Source: Rhizobium sp. CCGE531 (GTDB lineage Bacteria > Pseudomonadota > Alphaproteobacteria > Rhizobiales > Rhizobiaceae). From it: a stretch of 64,000 nt of DNA. Every line of letters begins with the position of its first letter. Position 1 is the first letter of the stretch. This document shows positions 32,836 to 41,252 of the stretch, piece after piece. Location of the stretch: the NCBI RefSeq assembly GCF_003627795.1, contig NZ_CP032686.1, positions 186,001 through 250,000 of the forward strand, read 5' to 3'. The notes below the pieces were generated by a model. It made no database searches. It had not been told where the DNA came from and saw only the letters and a program-made list of their open reading frames with translations. A program made the position numbers and the translations under genes.

Positions 32836-34359
32836 ATGGCCGCGCCGCGCACGCTTCGCCTTCATGACGCCGACAATGTCGTCATCGCCATCGACAGCCT
32901 TGCCCGAGGCAAGGTGATCGACGGCGGCATTACCGTCACGGCAGCCATCCCGCGCGGGCACAAGGTCGCCGTCCAGCCGATCGCAAGCGGCGAGCCGATC
33001 CGCAAGTTCGGGCAGATCATCGGCTTTGCCAAAAGCGGCATCCAGCCCGGCGACTGGGTGCACGAACACAATGTCGCCATCCACGATTTCGAACGCGACT
33101 ATGCCTTCGCTTCCGAGGCAAGGGCGGACGGCGGGCTTCTGCCCGGCGAGAGCCCCGCGACGTTCGAGGGATTCCGGCGCGCCGACGGCCGTGTCGGCAC
33201 GCGCAATTATATCGGCATCCTCAGTTCCGTGAACTGTTCGGCAACCGTCGTCGACTTCATTGCCGACGAGATCGCGCGTTCCGGCATCCTCGCCGATTAT
33301 CCCAATGTCGACGGCGTCGTGCCCTTCACCCACGGGACCGGCTGCGGTATGGGCAGCCAGGGCGAGGAATACGATCTTCTGGCGAGAACCCAATGGGGCT
33401 ATGCCAGCCATCCGAATTTCTCGGCGATCCTGCTGATCGGGCTCGGCTGCGAGGTGTTTCAGATCCCGCGCCTGAAAAAGACTTATGGCATTGCCGAGGG
33501 CGATCATTTCCAGAGCCTGACGATCCAGGAGGTCGGCGGCACCCGCAGATCGGTCATGATGGGCGTCGACAAGATCCGCGAGATGCTGCCGCTTGCCAAC
33601 AGGTCGGTGCGCGAGACGGTTCCGGCCTCGGAGCTGATGGTCGCCCTGCAATGCGGCGGCTCCGACGGCTATTCCGGCCTGACGGCCAATCCGGCGCTGG
33701 GGGCCGCCGTCGATATTCTCGTGCGCCATGGCGGCACGGCGATCCTGTCGGAGACGCCGGAGATCTACGGCGCGGAACATCTCCTCACCCGGCGGGCGGA
33801 AAGCCCCGAGGTCGGCCGGAAGATCGTCGACCTGATCGACTGGTGGCGGGATTATGCGGCGCGCACCGGCGGCGAACTGAACAACAATCCCTCGCCCGGC
33901 AACAAGGCCGGTGGCCTGACCACCATCCTGGAAAAATCCCTCGGCGCGGTCGCCAAGGGCGGCAGCTCTACATTGCGGGGCGTCTATCGCTACGCCGAGC
34001 GCGTTGACCGCAAGGGCTTCGTCTACATGGACACGCCCGGCTACGATCCCGTCGCCGCCACCGGCCAAGTTGCGGGGGGTGCCAACGTGCTCTGTTTCAC
34101 GACAGGCCGGGGCTCGGCCTATGGCTGCAAGCCGACCCCATCCCTCAAGCTCGCCACCAATTCCGATCTGTTCAACCGGATGGAAGAGGATATGGATATC
34201 AATTGCGGCGATATCATCGACGGCGTGTCCATCGAGGAAAAAGGCCGCGAGATCTTCCAGTCCATCCTGGAAACAGCCTCGGGCAAACGCTCGAAATCCG
34301 AATTGCTCGGATATGGACGCAATGAGTTCGTACCCTGGCAGCTCGGCGCGACGATGTAG
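32836..34359 (+). CDS. uxaA: Altronate dehydratase
   Basis: A 507-residue full-length UxaA/GarD-family enzyme. The N-terminal SAF-like domain (residues about 1-95) contains IPRGHKVAVQPIASGEPIRKFGQIIG, with WVHEHN. The C-terminal catalytic domain starts GFRRADGRVGTRNYIGILSSVNCSATV and includes THGTGCGM and LQCGGSDGYSG. It dehydrates D-altronate to 2-keto-3-deoxygluconate using a divalent metal. It is the last gene of the operon, which therefore encodes uptake, L-galactonate oxidation, tagaturonate reduction and altronate dehydration. KDG kinase and aldolase are not in the window. Confidence 0.92.
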   Translation: MAAPRTLRLHDADNVVIAIDSLARGKVIDGGITVTAAIPRGHKVAVQPIASGEPIRKFGQIIGFAKSGIQPGDWVHEHNVAIHDFERDYAFASEARADGGLLPGESPATFEGFRRADGRVGTRNYIGILSSVNCSATVVDFIADEIARSGILADYPNVDGVVPFTHGTGCGMGSQGEEYDLLARTQWGYASHPNFSAILLIGLGCEVFQIPRLKKTYGIAEGDHFQSLTIQEVGGTRRSVMMGVDKIREMLPLANRSVRETVPASELMVALQCGGSDGYSGLTANPALGAAVDILVRHGGTAILSETPEIYGAEHLLTRRAESPEVGRKIVDLIDWWRDYAARTGGELNNNPSPGNKAGGLTTILEKSLGAVAKGGSSTLRGVYRYAERVDRKGFVYMDTPGYDPVAATGQVAGGANVLCFTTGRGSAYGCKPTPSLKLATNSDLFNRMEEDMDINCGDIIDGVSIEEKGREIFQSILETASGKRSKSELLGYGRNEFVPWQLGATM

Positions 34360-34458
34360 AGGGCATAAGGCCGGTGACCACTTGAACATGTAGCGCAAAA
34401 ATGGGCACCAAATAGCGCGGAACGCGGCTAATAAGAGGCGATGACCGCTCCAAGTGAC

Positions 34459-35220
34459 CTATCGCAGATAGTGGATATGCGGCCGCGCGTGATGAGGCGA
34501 GATCTCGACCCGGGCTTCCACGGCAAAGACGTCCCGCAGGAGGTCTTCGGTCAGGACATCTTCCGGGGCGCCGGTGGCCACGATCCGGCCGCGCTGCATG
34601 ATGATCAGCTGGTCGCAGAACATGGCGGCGTGGTTGAGATCGTGAAGGGCGATGATGCTGGTGATCGGCAGGCCGGAGACCAGTCGCATCAGGCTGATCT
34701 GATGCTGGATGTCGAGATGGTTGGTCGGCTCGTCGAGGATCAGTTCCTTCGGGGCCTGTGCCAGGGCGCGGGCAATGTGGGTGCGCTGCTTTTCCCCGCC
34801 CGAAAGGCTCTGCCAACGGTCGTTACGCTTGTCCTTCATCCCGGCGCGCTCCAGGGCGCTTTCCACGGTTTCGTCATCGGCCGGCGTCCAGCCTGAAAAC
34901 ATCGACCGATGCGGAAATCGGCCGAGCTTTACGACGTCGATGACCTGGAGATTGGCATTGGTCGTGCTGTGCTGCTCGACAAAGGCCACGCGCCGTGCGA
35001 TCGCGCGCCGAGGCATCTTGTCAAGTTCGCGCCCTTCAAGCGTGATGCGGCCGGAATTCGGCTTTTTCAATCCGGCCAGCAGACGCAGGAGCGACGTCTT
35101 TCCCGAGCCGTTCGGCCCGAGCAGGCCGAGCATTTTTCCCGCGGGCGCTTCGAAGGAGACGCCATCGAGTATGGTCTTCCTGCCGATTTTCCAGATGATG
35201 TTGTCAGCCTTGATGCTCAT
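34459..35220 (-). CDS. Iron-siderophore-type ABC transporter ATP-binding protein
   Basis: A 253-residue FecE/FhuC-type ATPase. It has Walker A GPNGSGKTS, signature LSGGEKQRTHIARAL, Walker B ELILDEPTNHLDIQ and an H-loop ALHDLNHA. The start at 35220 overlaps the permease stop (ATGA). It is convergent with the altronate dehydratase gene across about 100 bases. It powers import of a ferric siderophore, haem or cobalamin; the family alone does not decide which. Confidence 0.93.
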   Translation of the reverse strand: MSIKADNIIWKIGRKTILDGVSFEAPAGKMLGLLGPNGSGKTSLLRLLAGLKKPNSGRITLEGRELDKMPRRAIARRVAFVEQHSTTNANLQVIDVVKLGRFPHRSMFSGWTPADDETVESALERAGMKDKRNDRWQSLSGGEKQRTHIARALAQAPKELILDEPTNHLDIQHQISLMRLVSGLPITSIIALHDLNHAAMFCDQLIIMQRGRIVATGAPEDVLTEDLLRDVFAVEARVEISPHHARPHIHYLR

Positions 35221-36257
35221 GACGCGCGCTGGAACCGGTAGAGAATGATCGCAAAGAAAGGGACGCCGACAAGTGCCGTGACCACTCCGATCGGCAGGAC
35301 CTGCTGTGGGATGAGGGCGCGTGAGGCGATATCCGCCAGCACCATGAACATCGCTCCGATGACGGCGCAAGCCGGCAGCAGCCGGATGTGAAGCGGCCCG
35401 ACGACGAAGCGTGCCGTATGCGGGACGACGAGGCCGACAAAGCCGATCGAGCCGACCATGCTGACGATGGTCGCGGTCATCATCGCGGTCAGCGCAAAGA
35501 GCCCCATCCGCGCTCGCCCGACATTGACGCCAAGAGAGGAGGCTGCCTCGTCGCCAAAGGCGAAGGCATCCAGGACGCGGGCGTAAAGCAGACAGGCGGC
35601 GAGCCCGAAGCCGACAACAATCGATACCAGCATGAATTCCGGCCAGCGGACGCCGCCGAAACTGCCGAGCAGCCAGAACATCACATCCCGTGCCTGCTGC
35701 GCGTTTCCCGAGGTCGTCACGATATAGGACGTCGCGGCGTTGAACAGCTGAGAGGCGGCAACGCCGGCAAGGATCGTGCGATCGGTGCCGCCCCGCGCGC
35801 CGTTGGAAAGGAGAGCGACGAAGAAAAACGCCGCGAATGCGCCGGCAAAGGCACCGGCCGACAGCGAAACCGCACCGGCGCCGACGCCCAGGATGACGAC
35901 TGCCACGGCACCGCTCGAGGCGCCCGCCGAGATGCCGAGCACATAGGGTTCGGCGAGGGGATTTCGAAGGAGCGACTGCATGATTGCCCCCGACAGCGCC
36001 AGCCCCGCGCCGCAGAAAGCCGCCACCAATGCCCGGCTGAGGCGATAGTCCCAGATGACCGTTTCGTGGATACGGTTGAGTTCGACGCCGGTCCAGCCGA
36101 GCCTGTTGGTGATGGCGTAGAAGGTCGTCGACAGCGGGATCGGCAGGTCGCCGATGCCGACGCTGACACCGATGATCACGCCGATCGCTGCAAGGGAAGC
36201 CAACAGCAACAGGCCGAAGACGGCCAGTTGCTGGAGATTGCGGTAGGCGTCGATCAC
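35217..36257 (-). CDS. FecCD-family ABC transporter permease
   Basis: A 346-residue permease with nine to ten membrane spans and the FecCD motifs GAGLALSGAIMQSLLRNPLAEPYVLGISAGASSGAV and GFVGLVVPHTAR. The start is GTG at 36257, overlapping the binding-protein stop as GTGA. A single permease suggests a homodimer. It lies in the order binding protein, permease, ATPase. No outer-membrane TonB receptor gene is adjacent. Confidence 0.93.
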   Translation of the reverse strand: MIDAYRNLQQLAVFGLLLLASLAAIGVIIGVSVGIGDLPIPLSTTFYAITNRLGWTGVELNRIHETVIWDYRLSRALVAAFCGAGLALSGAIMQSLLRNPLAEPYVLGISAGASSGAVAVVILGVGAGAVSLSAGAFAGAFAAFFFVALLSNGARGGTDRTILAGVAASQLFNAATSYIVTTSGNAQQARDVMFWLLGSFGGVRWPEFMLVSIVVGFGLAACLLYARVLDAFAFGDEAASSLGVNVGRARMGLFALTAMMTATIVSMVGSIGFVGLVVPHTARFVVGPLHIRLLPACAVIGAMFMVLADIASRALIPQQVLPIGVVTALVGVPFFAIILYRFQRAS

Positions 36258-37288
36258 TTCGATAGACCAAGCGCCTTGAGCTGCTGGGCGACCTGCTCGG
36301 CGCCATAGATCGTGCGGATGGTCGGGTTCATGGCCTGACCGTCCATGACGACGACGGCCTTGTTCTTGACGGCGGGAAGCTGGCTGACGGCCGGATCGGT
36401 GGTGAGAAACTTGATCTTGGCTTCCGGCTTATCGAGCTCCCAGCGATTGCGATCGAGGCTGGCGACGACAATGACGTCAGGATTGGCCGCGATGATGCTC
36501 TCCCAGCCGAGTGTCGGCCATTCCGCTTCGGCGGTAATGGCATTGTGGCCGCCAAGCAGGTCGGCGATGAAGCCGGATGCGCTGTTCTTGCCGCCGAGAT
36601 AGGCGTCGGAGGAGGGCGATTGGCTGGAAAACCAGAAGACGTAGGAAAGCTGCTTGCCGTCTTTCGGCACGCTGGCGCGGAGTGCTGCTTCGCGCGCCTT
36701 GAAATCCGTGATCAATGCCCGCCCGCGATCGGGCACATCGAAGATCTGCGAGAGCTCGTCGATCTCCTTGTAGAGAAGATCCATGTTCCATAGCTCTCCG
36801 CGGCTGCCATACTGGTCCTTGACCGCAGCCGTGCTGAGGCAGGTGCTGGGAGACAGATAGGCCGGGATGCCGACCTTCTCGAAATCCTCGCGCTTGGCGA
36901 CCTTGCTATTCGGCCCCATCAGGCTTGGTAAGGCAACAGCCACGAAGTCAGGATTTTCAGAGAGGATCGATTCAAACGTCGGGAACTCGACGGTCAGCAA
37001 TTTGACCTTGGAATTCGCTTCGGCAAGCTGTGGCAGGACCTTGCTCGGCCAGAAGGCGGTGCCGACCATTTTGTCCTGCAGGCCAAGCAAAAGAAGAATT
37101 TCGGCACTGTTCTGGCCGAGCCCGATCGCCCGTGCCGGTGCTTTCTGGAATGTGACCTTTGCGCCGCAATTGTCGATTGTCAGGGGATAGCTGGTCGATG
37201 CGGCCGATGCTGCCGGTGCGGCAAGGCCGAGCGCCGCGCAAAGAGCCGGGACGGCCAAAAGTGATTTCAATATGGTCACGAAAAACAT
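36254..37288 (-). CDS. Siderophore/haem-type ABC transporter substrate-binding protein
   Basis: About 344 residues, from ATG 37288: MFFVTILKSLLAVPALCAALGLAAPAASA is a signal peptide, followed by a type III (FecB/BtuF-like) binding fold (APARAIGLGQNSAEILLLLGLQDKMVG, then WESIIAANPDVIVVASL). A longer frame to 37327 exists but weakens the signal peptide. It contains three Cys (IDNCGAKV, STCLSTA). It is first in its operon. Upstream is a short perfect hairpin that may be regulatory. The ligand is unknown. Confidence 0.88.
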   Translation of the reverse strand: MFFVTILKSLLAVPALCAALGLAAPAASAASTSYPLTIDNCGAKVTFQKAPARAIGLGQNSAEILLLLGLQDKMVGTAFWPSKVLPQLAEANSKVKLLTVEFPTFESILSENPDFVAVALPSLMGPNSKVAKREDFEKVGIPAYLSPSTCLSTAAVKDQYGSRGELWNMDLLYKEIDELSQIFDVPDRGRALITDFKAREAALRASVPKDGKQLSYVFWFSSQSPSSDAYLGGKNSASGFIADLLGGHNAITAEAEWPTLGWESIIAANPDVIVVASLDRNRWELDKPEAKIKFLTTDPAVSQLPAVKNKAVVVMDGQAMNPTIRTIYGAEQVAQQLKALGLSK

Positions 37289-37314
37289 CCTGATCGTTTG
37301 CGGCCAAATATGGA

Positions 37315-37330
37315 CGGGTGAAAACACCCG
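37315..37330. promoter_or_regulatory. Small perfect hairpin upstream of siderophore importer
   Basis: CGGGTGAAAACACCCG forms a 6-bp stem with an AAAA loop, about 27 bases upstream of the likely start of the binding-protein gene. In the message it would read with a UUUU loop. It may affect translation or be part of a promoter. There is no clear Fur or RirA box by eye. Confidence 0.3.
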
Positions 37331-37450
37331 CGGCGGTATAGCCTTGCCAGCCGGTCACAAACAAGAGGGATTTACTCATATTTCTACAGATTCCGCGCGC
37401 GGGACCAGGACAAAGCCCGGATTCGCCAGTATCGCTTCCGTGACCGACCG

Positions 37451-38548
37451 TCAGATACCGAGATCGAGCTGGGATTGCGAGCGGCCTTCGTCGGCTCTTT
37501 CGTTCGTGAGGGATGACAGCGTGACGCCGAGCAGCCGAACCGGCCTCCTGAACGGATGGACGGTCGCCAGAAGCGCGGATGCCGCTTCTAGGATTTCGCC
37601 CATGTCCGCGACCGGAAAAGGGACGGTCCGACTGCGCGTCGCCTGCGTGAAATCGGAGTATTTGATCTTCACGGTCACCGTCTTGCCGCTGATGCCGCTT
37701 GCCTCGCAGTAGCGCCAGACCTTCTCCGCGAGCGGCTGCAATTCCGCCGTCGCCAGATCGAGGTCGTCGATATCCTCGGGAAAAGTATCCTCCGCGCCGA
37801 CGGATTTGCGGATCCGGTCGGGTCTCACCTGGCGTTCGTCGATGCCCCGGGCGATCCCGTAGAAATACGGTCCGGACTTTCCGAAATGCTCCTGCAGGAA
37901 GGCGAGAGACTTCGACCTTAGATCGAGCCCGGTTTCGATCCCGTACTTGCGCATGCGCTCGGCGGTCGCTGGCCCCACGCCATGGAATTTGCTGACGGGG
38001 AGCGCCTCGACAAATGCCGGCCCGTTCTTCGGCGTGATCACCGCCTGGCCGTTGGGCTTGTTCAGATCGCTCGCCATCTTGGCGAGGAACTTGTTGTAGG
38101 AAATGCCGGCGGAAGCATTGAGCCCGGTGATCTGTTTGATCCTGGCCCGGATCTCCAGCGCGATCTCCGTGGCGATCTCCATGCCCTTGAGGTTTTCGGT
38201 GACGTCGAGATACGCTTCATCGAGTGAAAGGGGCTCGATCAGCGGCGTATATTCGGCGAAGACCTCGCGTATCTGCCGCGACACGGCTTTGTAGACGTCG
38301 AAGCGCGGCGGCACGAAAATCAGGTCCGGGCATTTACGCTTCGCAGTCACCGACGGCATGGCCGAGCGAACGCCGAAGGCGCGGGCCTCATAGCTTGCCG
38401 CCGCCACCACGCCGCGCGCCGCGGACCCGCCGACCGCAAGCGGCTTGCCGCGCAGTTCGGGATTGTCCCGCTGTTCGACCGACGCGTAGAAGGCATCCAT
38501 GTCCACATGGATGATTTTGCGGACGGGCGTCGAGCTCATATCGTTCAT
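37451..38548 (-). CDS. dinB: DNA polymerase IV (Y-family)
   Basis: A 365-residue translesion polymerase. Metal-binding and palm motifs are clear: IIHVDMDAFYASVEQRDNPEL, GVRSAMPSVTAKRKCP and LSLDEAYLDVTENLKG (catalytic Asp-Glu). A helix-hairpin-helix follows (VSKFHGVGPATAERMRKYGI), then the little-finger domain. The C-terminus QSQLDLGI resembles the beta-clamp binding peptide (QxxL-type). It copies damaged DNA and raises mutation under stress. I see no LexA box of the alphaproteobacterial GAAC-N7-GAAC type directly upstream. It is a second-copy type gene often found on rhizobial plasmids. Confidence 0.93.
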   Translation of the reverse strand: MNDMSSTPVRKIIHVDMDAFYASVEQRDNPELRGKPLAVGGSAARGVVAAASYEARAFGVRSAMPSVTAKRKCPDLIFVPPRFDVYKAVSRQIREVFAEYTPLIEPLSLDEAYLDVTENLKGMEIATEIALEIRARIKQITGLNASAGISYNKFLAKMASDLNKPNGQAVITPKNGPAFVEALPVSKFHGVGPATAERMRKYGIETGLDLRSKSLAFLQEHFGKSGPYFYGIARGIDERQVRPDRIRKSVGAEDTFPEDIDDLDLATAELQPLAEKVWRYCEASGISGKTVTVKIKYSDFTQATRSRTVPFPVADMGEILEAASALLATVHPFRRPVRLLGVTLSSLTNERADEGRSQSQLDLGI

Positions 38549-38673
38549 TATCGTCTCGGCATCATGCTCTGCACTTCAGCACCGTCGTAGATTGTGGGGC
38601 TGAAACAAATGCGGAACATATCATCCCTGGCGACGATATCAAACCGGTTCCGGATCTTGCCGACAGAACTTCA

Positions 38674-39801
38674 TCAAAGACCAAGCGTGCTGAGCCAGTT
38701 ATCGAAACTCGACACCACAGCCGTGCGCGACGGCGCTTCCGTCTTGAAATCCCGAGAATGCCTGCGCACTTCGCTTGGGTTGTAGCCGAACTCATGGGTG
38801 AAGGCTCGGCAGAAGTTGGCGGCGGACTCGAAACAGAACTGATTGGCGATTTCGCCGATTTTCCGGCCATCGGCGGGATCGTTAAGTGCGGCGCGCGCAG
38901 CCAGAAGCCGTTTCCTTCGGATGTAGTTGAGCACTCCGCTCGAGGTCTGGAATAGCTCGTAAAGACGGGTCCGCGAAATTGCCAGTTCACGGCTTAGGGT
39001 TTCCGGCGTCAATTCCGCGGATCCCAGGTTGTTCTGAATGAAATGCCTTGCCCGGGTCATCAGCCCGCTTTGCGATATCTCGCCATCGATCTGGCAGTGC
39101 ACCAAGGGAGCGATGGTATGGAACACCATTTCCCGAAGCTGGTTCCTGACGCTTGGAAGGTCGTCTCTGGTCAAACGAAGGAGATTGACTTCGAGAAAAT
39201 CCATGTAGCTCGAAAGTAACGAGACGCGCGCGCCCCCAAGTACGATATTGCTGCTGGCGCTCGGCAATCCACCATAGGCGGCGAACAGATCGCATGGCAG
39301 GATCAGGGTCGTGGATTGCGCCGGCGAGGTTCGTCCGTAAAAGGGGTAGCCCAGCATCCGGATTTCCATCATGCCAGGCTCGTTTTCGACAACCTTGCCA
39401 TTAACGCTCGCCCACGTCTTTCCGGTGCGCAGAAAGGTGATCTGCCAATGATCTATCGAGCTGAATCGTATTTTTTCCGCGGAGCGTTCGAAACTGAATG
39501 CCGGGGTATCCTGCTGAATGAGCAGGACACCTTCGAGGTTCCATACGACCTGCTTCACCGCGAACGGCTCACACGCTTTTGCTTGATTTTGCGGCCGCAT
39601 ATCGATCAGCGGAGCCATGCGCTCCTGCCAGGCCGCAAATTGCCGATCGGGGCGCAGTTCCCCGGTTGAAAATGACAGGGACGCCAGCTCCGTCCTTTCG
39701 GGGACTTCGCTGTAAAGCGGCGCCTGAGGAGAGCGGGGCCAGCGGCGGCGCTCGACAGCCTTGGGCTGTTCAAATGGAATACCTGCTTTGCTCCACATCA
39801 T
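38674..39801 (-). CDS. AraC-family regulator (possible CuxR-like regulator of the polysaccharide operon)
   Basis: A 375-residue regulator. Residues about 40-225 match the AraC_binding_2 ligand domain (FSTGELRPDRQFAAWQERM, then ITFLRTGKTWASVNGKVVENEPG). Residues about 255-350 are the AraC helix-turn-helix (LTPETLSRELAISRTRLYELF and IGEIANQFCFESAANFCRAFTHEFGYNPSEVR). The N-terminal tail has RRRWPRS, an RxxxR pattern as in PilZ-type c-di-GMP sites. In S. meliloti an AraC-like c-di-GMP-binding activator, CuxR, controls the uxs polysaccharide genes. Here the regulator is close to the other end of the homologous operon, so the equivalence is only a hypothesis. Confidence 0.9.
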   Translation of the reverse strand: MMWSKAGIPFEQPKAVERRRWPRSPQAPLYSEVPERTELASLSFSTGELRPDRQFAAWQERMAPLIDMRPQNQAKACEPFAVKQVVWNLEGVLLIQQDTPAFSFERSAEKIRFSSIDHWQITFLRTGKTWASVNGKVVENEPGMMEIRMLGYPFYGRTSPAQSTTLILPCDLFAAYGGLPSASSNIVLGGARVSLLSSYMDFLEVNLLRLTRDDLPSVRNQLREMVFHTIAPLVHCQIDGEISQSGLMTRARHFIQNNLGSAELTPETLSRELAISRTRLYELFQTSSGVLNYIRRKRLLAARAALNDPADGRKIGEIANQFCFESAANFCRAFTHEFGYNPSEVRRHSRDFKTEAPSRTAVVSSFDNWLSTLGL

Positions 39802-40299
39802 TGTAGCGATCCCTCGACACTACATGGCGTGTTGTACTTGCCGCGGCTGCAGCGCGTCCATTGAAAATTCTGCAGCTGGCCCCAACACCAGTTGATCATC
39901 TTAAAGCCAGAATTTGTCTGTGGATTGGCCGCCTTCTCGTAAGATCCAGCCTGATTCCCAACTTTTCATGCCGGTACGAATCTGATTCCCTATTGTAACA
40001 GGAAGAGAGAGGGGTAAACGCACGACAGGTGACGTCCTCGTCTTTGATGAGGCGGACGCTTCTGTTCGACAGCGTGGCGAGCAGCTTGGCAAAAGGCCAA
40101 ACTGCCCGACTGATCTCCGGCGGCCATCGCAAGGAACGCAAAACTGATACCCGAGAGGGTCGCATTGCCGCAAACCTTACTTCAATACTCGTAACAGTTA
40201 CTTAAGCATTATTCGTTAATAATTTCAAGAATTTTATCGAGAGACAGAAATAATTTTAATGGATGTGGAAACGAACATAGAGGATATGGAAGTAAGCAA
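39802..40299. other. Intergenic region, no convincing gene
   Basis: About 500 bases between the AraC gene and the small secreted-protein gene. Short frames exist on the minus strand (39896-40173), but neither resembles a known protein nor has a ribosome-binding site. The 40190-40290 part is AT-rich and probably contains the promoter of the following gene. Confidence 0.5.
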
Positions 40300-40611
40300 A
40301 TGGTAGTAAACCTGATTGAGCCGAAGTTTTATCTTTCTCGCCTTGTATCAACATTGACTTCTGTTTGCCTATGCGCCTTTTTTCTTGCCTATACGGCAGA
40401 AAATGCGGCTTCCGCAACCATGAATAAATATAAGTACAAGACCATCGACCTGTACATGAAGAAAAGCGAAAGCAATATGTACTTTTATGGGACCGGTCAG
40501 GTCCGCAAGAGGACGACGGTTTCCTCGGAAGAGTATTTCAAGGGGGCACCCTATATCTGCACGCCGAGCGGCTTTGGACGGACCTCGCATTGCTACAATC
40601 GGGGAAACTGA
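40300..40611 (+). CDS. Small secreted hypothetical protein
   Basis: 103 residues. The signal peptide (about residues 14-40, FYLSRLVSTLTSVCLCAFFLAYTAENAASA) is followed by a short basic, Tyr-rich mature part (MNKYKYKTIDLYMKKSESNMYFYGTG) that ends with APYICTPSGFGRTSHCYNRGN. Two Cys probably form one disulfide. I do not recognise a family. The local base composition is more AT-rich than its neighbours, which can mark transferred DNA. It is convergent with the polysaccharide operon and followed by a 10-bp hairpin. A role in the matrix or envelope is only a guess. Confidence 0.68.
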   Translation: MVVNLIEPKFYLSRLVSTLTSVCLCAFFLAYTAENAASATMNKYKYKTIDLYMKKSESNMYFYGTGQVRKRTTVSSEEYFKGAPYICTPSGFGRTSHCYNRGN

Positions 40612-40650
40612 AACCGTTCTGACAACTGATCCCATCTTGCCAGAACGGTT
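40612..40650. terminator. Bidirectional hairpin between convergent genes
   Basis: AACCGTTCTG (40612-40621) and CAGAACGGTT (40641-40650) form a perfect 10-bp stem with a 19-base loop. It starts at the stop of the small secreted-protein gene and precedes the end of the polysaccharide operon, so it could end transcription from both sides. U-tracts are weak. Confidence 0.55.
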
Positions 40651-40723
40651 GCGGATGTCTCATTCCATGGCGATGTCATAGTCGGTTGATCTCGACTGCT
40701 CGACATCTTCGCCTCTATCCGGT

Positions 40724-41224
40724 TTAGCTGGGCAAGTGCCGGATGACGTCGTTGCCTTTGCGCAGTTTCATTGCCTCGTCGTCATGTCTCGGGCGATTGT
40801 GACGAAATACATACCACTTCCCGTCCGGCAGAGACTTCTGATAGATGACGCCGTCTTTTTCACGGTGCAGAAAGCAGGACGTCTTCTCGACGTCGTACTT
40901 CGTGCTCTGCCAACGTGCCTTCATGCATAGCTTGCCATTAAAGGTCGCATACCAGGTGCCTTTGGCATCGGTTCTGTCGGCGCCGGTATGCGACCAGGCC
41001 ATGAAGCTGCCTTGCTTGGCCGAAAAGTAGCCGGCACCATCTTTCCAGATCCAGGACCGGCCCGCGTAAAGGCTTCGCACGTCCGAGGCGCTTATCGATG
41101 TTGCTTGAATGGCAGAGCGCTCGATCATCCAATCGGCGTGCTGCCGGCTTGCAGCATATGCCGGCCCGCCCAACAGCAACATCGACATGGCCGCACTTGA
41201 TATAAAGAGTCTTGCGAGAGACAT
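40724..41224 (-). CDS. DUF995 secreted protein (first copy)
   Basis: About 166 residues. The signal peptide MSLARLFISSAAMSMLLLGGPAYA precedes a DUF995 domain: LYAGRSWIWKDGAGYFSAKQGSFMAWS, GTWYATFNGKLCMKARW, TSCFLHREKDGVIYQKSLPDG and WYVFRH. ATG 41224 was chosen because GGAGG lies six bases upstream; an in-frame ATG at 41236 does not have one. Two Cys (KLCMKA, TSCFLHR) align with those of the paralogue at 42194. DUF995 is a periplasmic domain of unknown activity linked to polysaccharide loci in rhizobia. It is the last gene of the operon. Confidence 0.85.
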   Translation of the reverse strand: MSLARLFISSAAMSMLLLGGPAYAASRQHADWMIERSAIQATSISASDVRSLYAGRSWIWKDGAGYFSAKQGSFMAWSHTGADRTDAKGTWYATFNGKLCMKARWQSTKYDVEKTSCFLHREKDGVIYQKSLPDGKWYVFRHNRPRHDDEAMKLRKGNDVIRHLPS

Positions 41225-41252
41225 CTTCGCCTCCATTTTCGTTGTTGTTGGT

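Noticed and set aside
32809..34398. 529-codon minus-strand frame opposite altronate dehydratase
   Set aside because: The plus-strand product is a clear full-length UxaA; the opposite frame has no recognisable domain and arises from codon bias.
34459..36306. A single 615-residue fusion of permease-region sequence with the siderophore ATPase
   Set aside because: The upstream part is out of frame with the real permease. The ATPase has its own ATG at 35220 overlapping the permease stop.
39896..40173. Two minus-strand frames downstream of the AraC start
   Set aside because: No family resemblance, no ribosome-binding site and low protein-like character.
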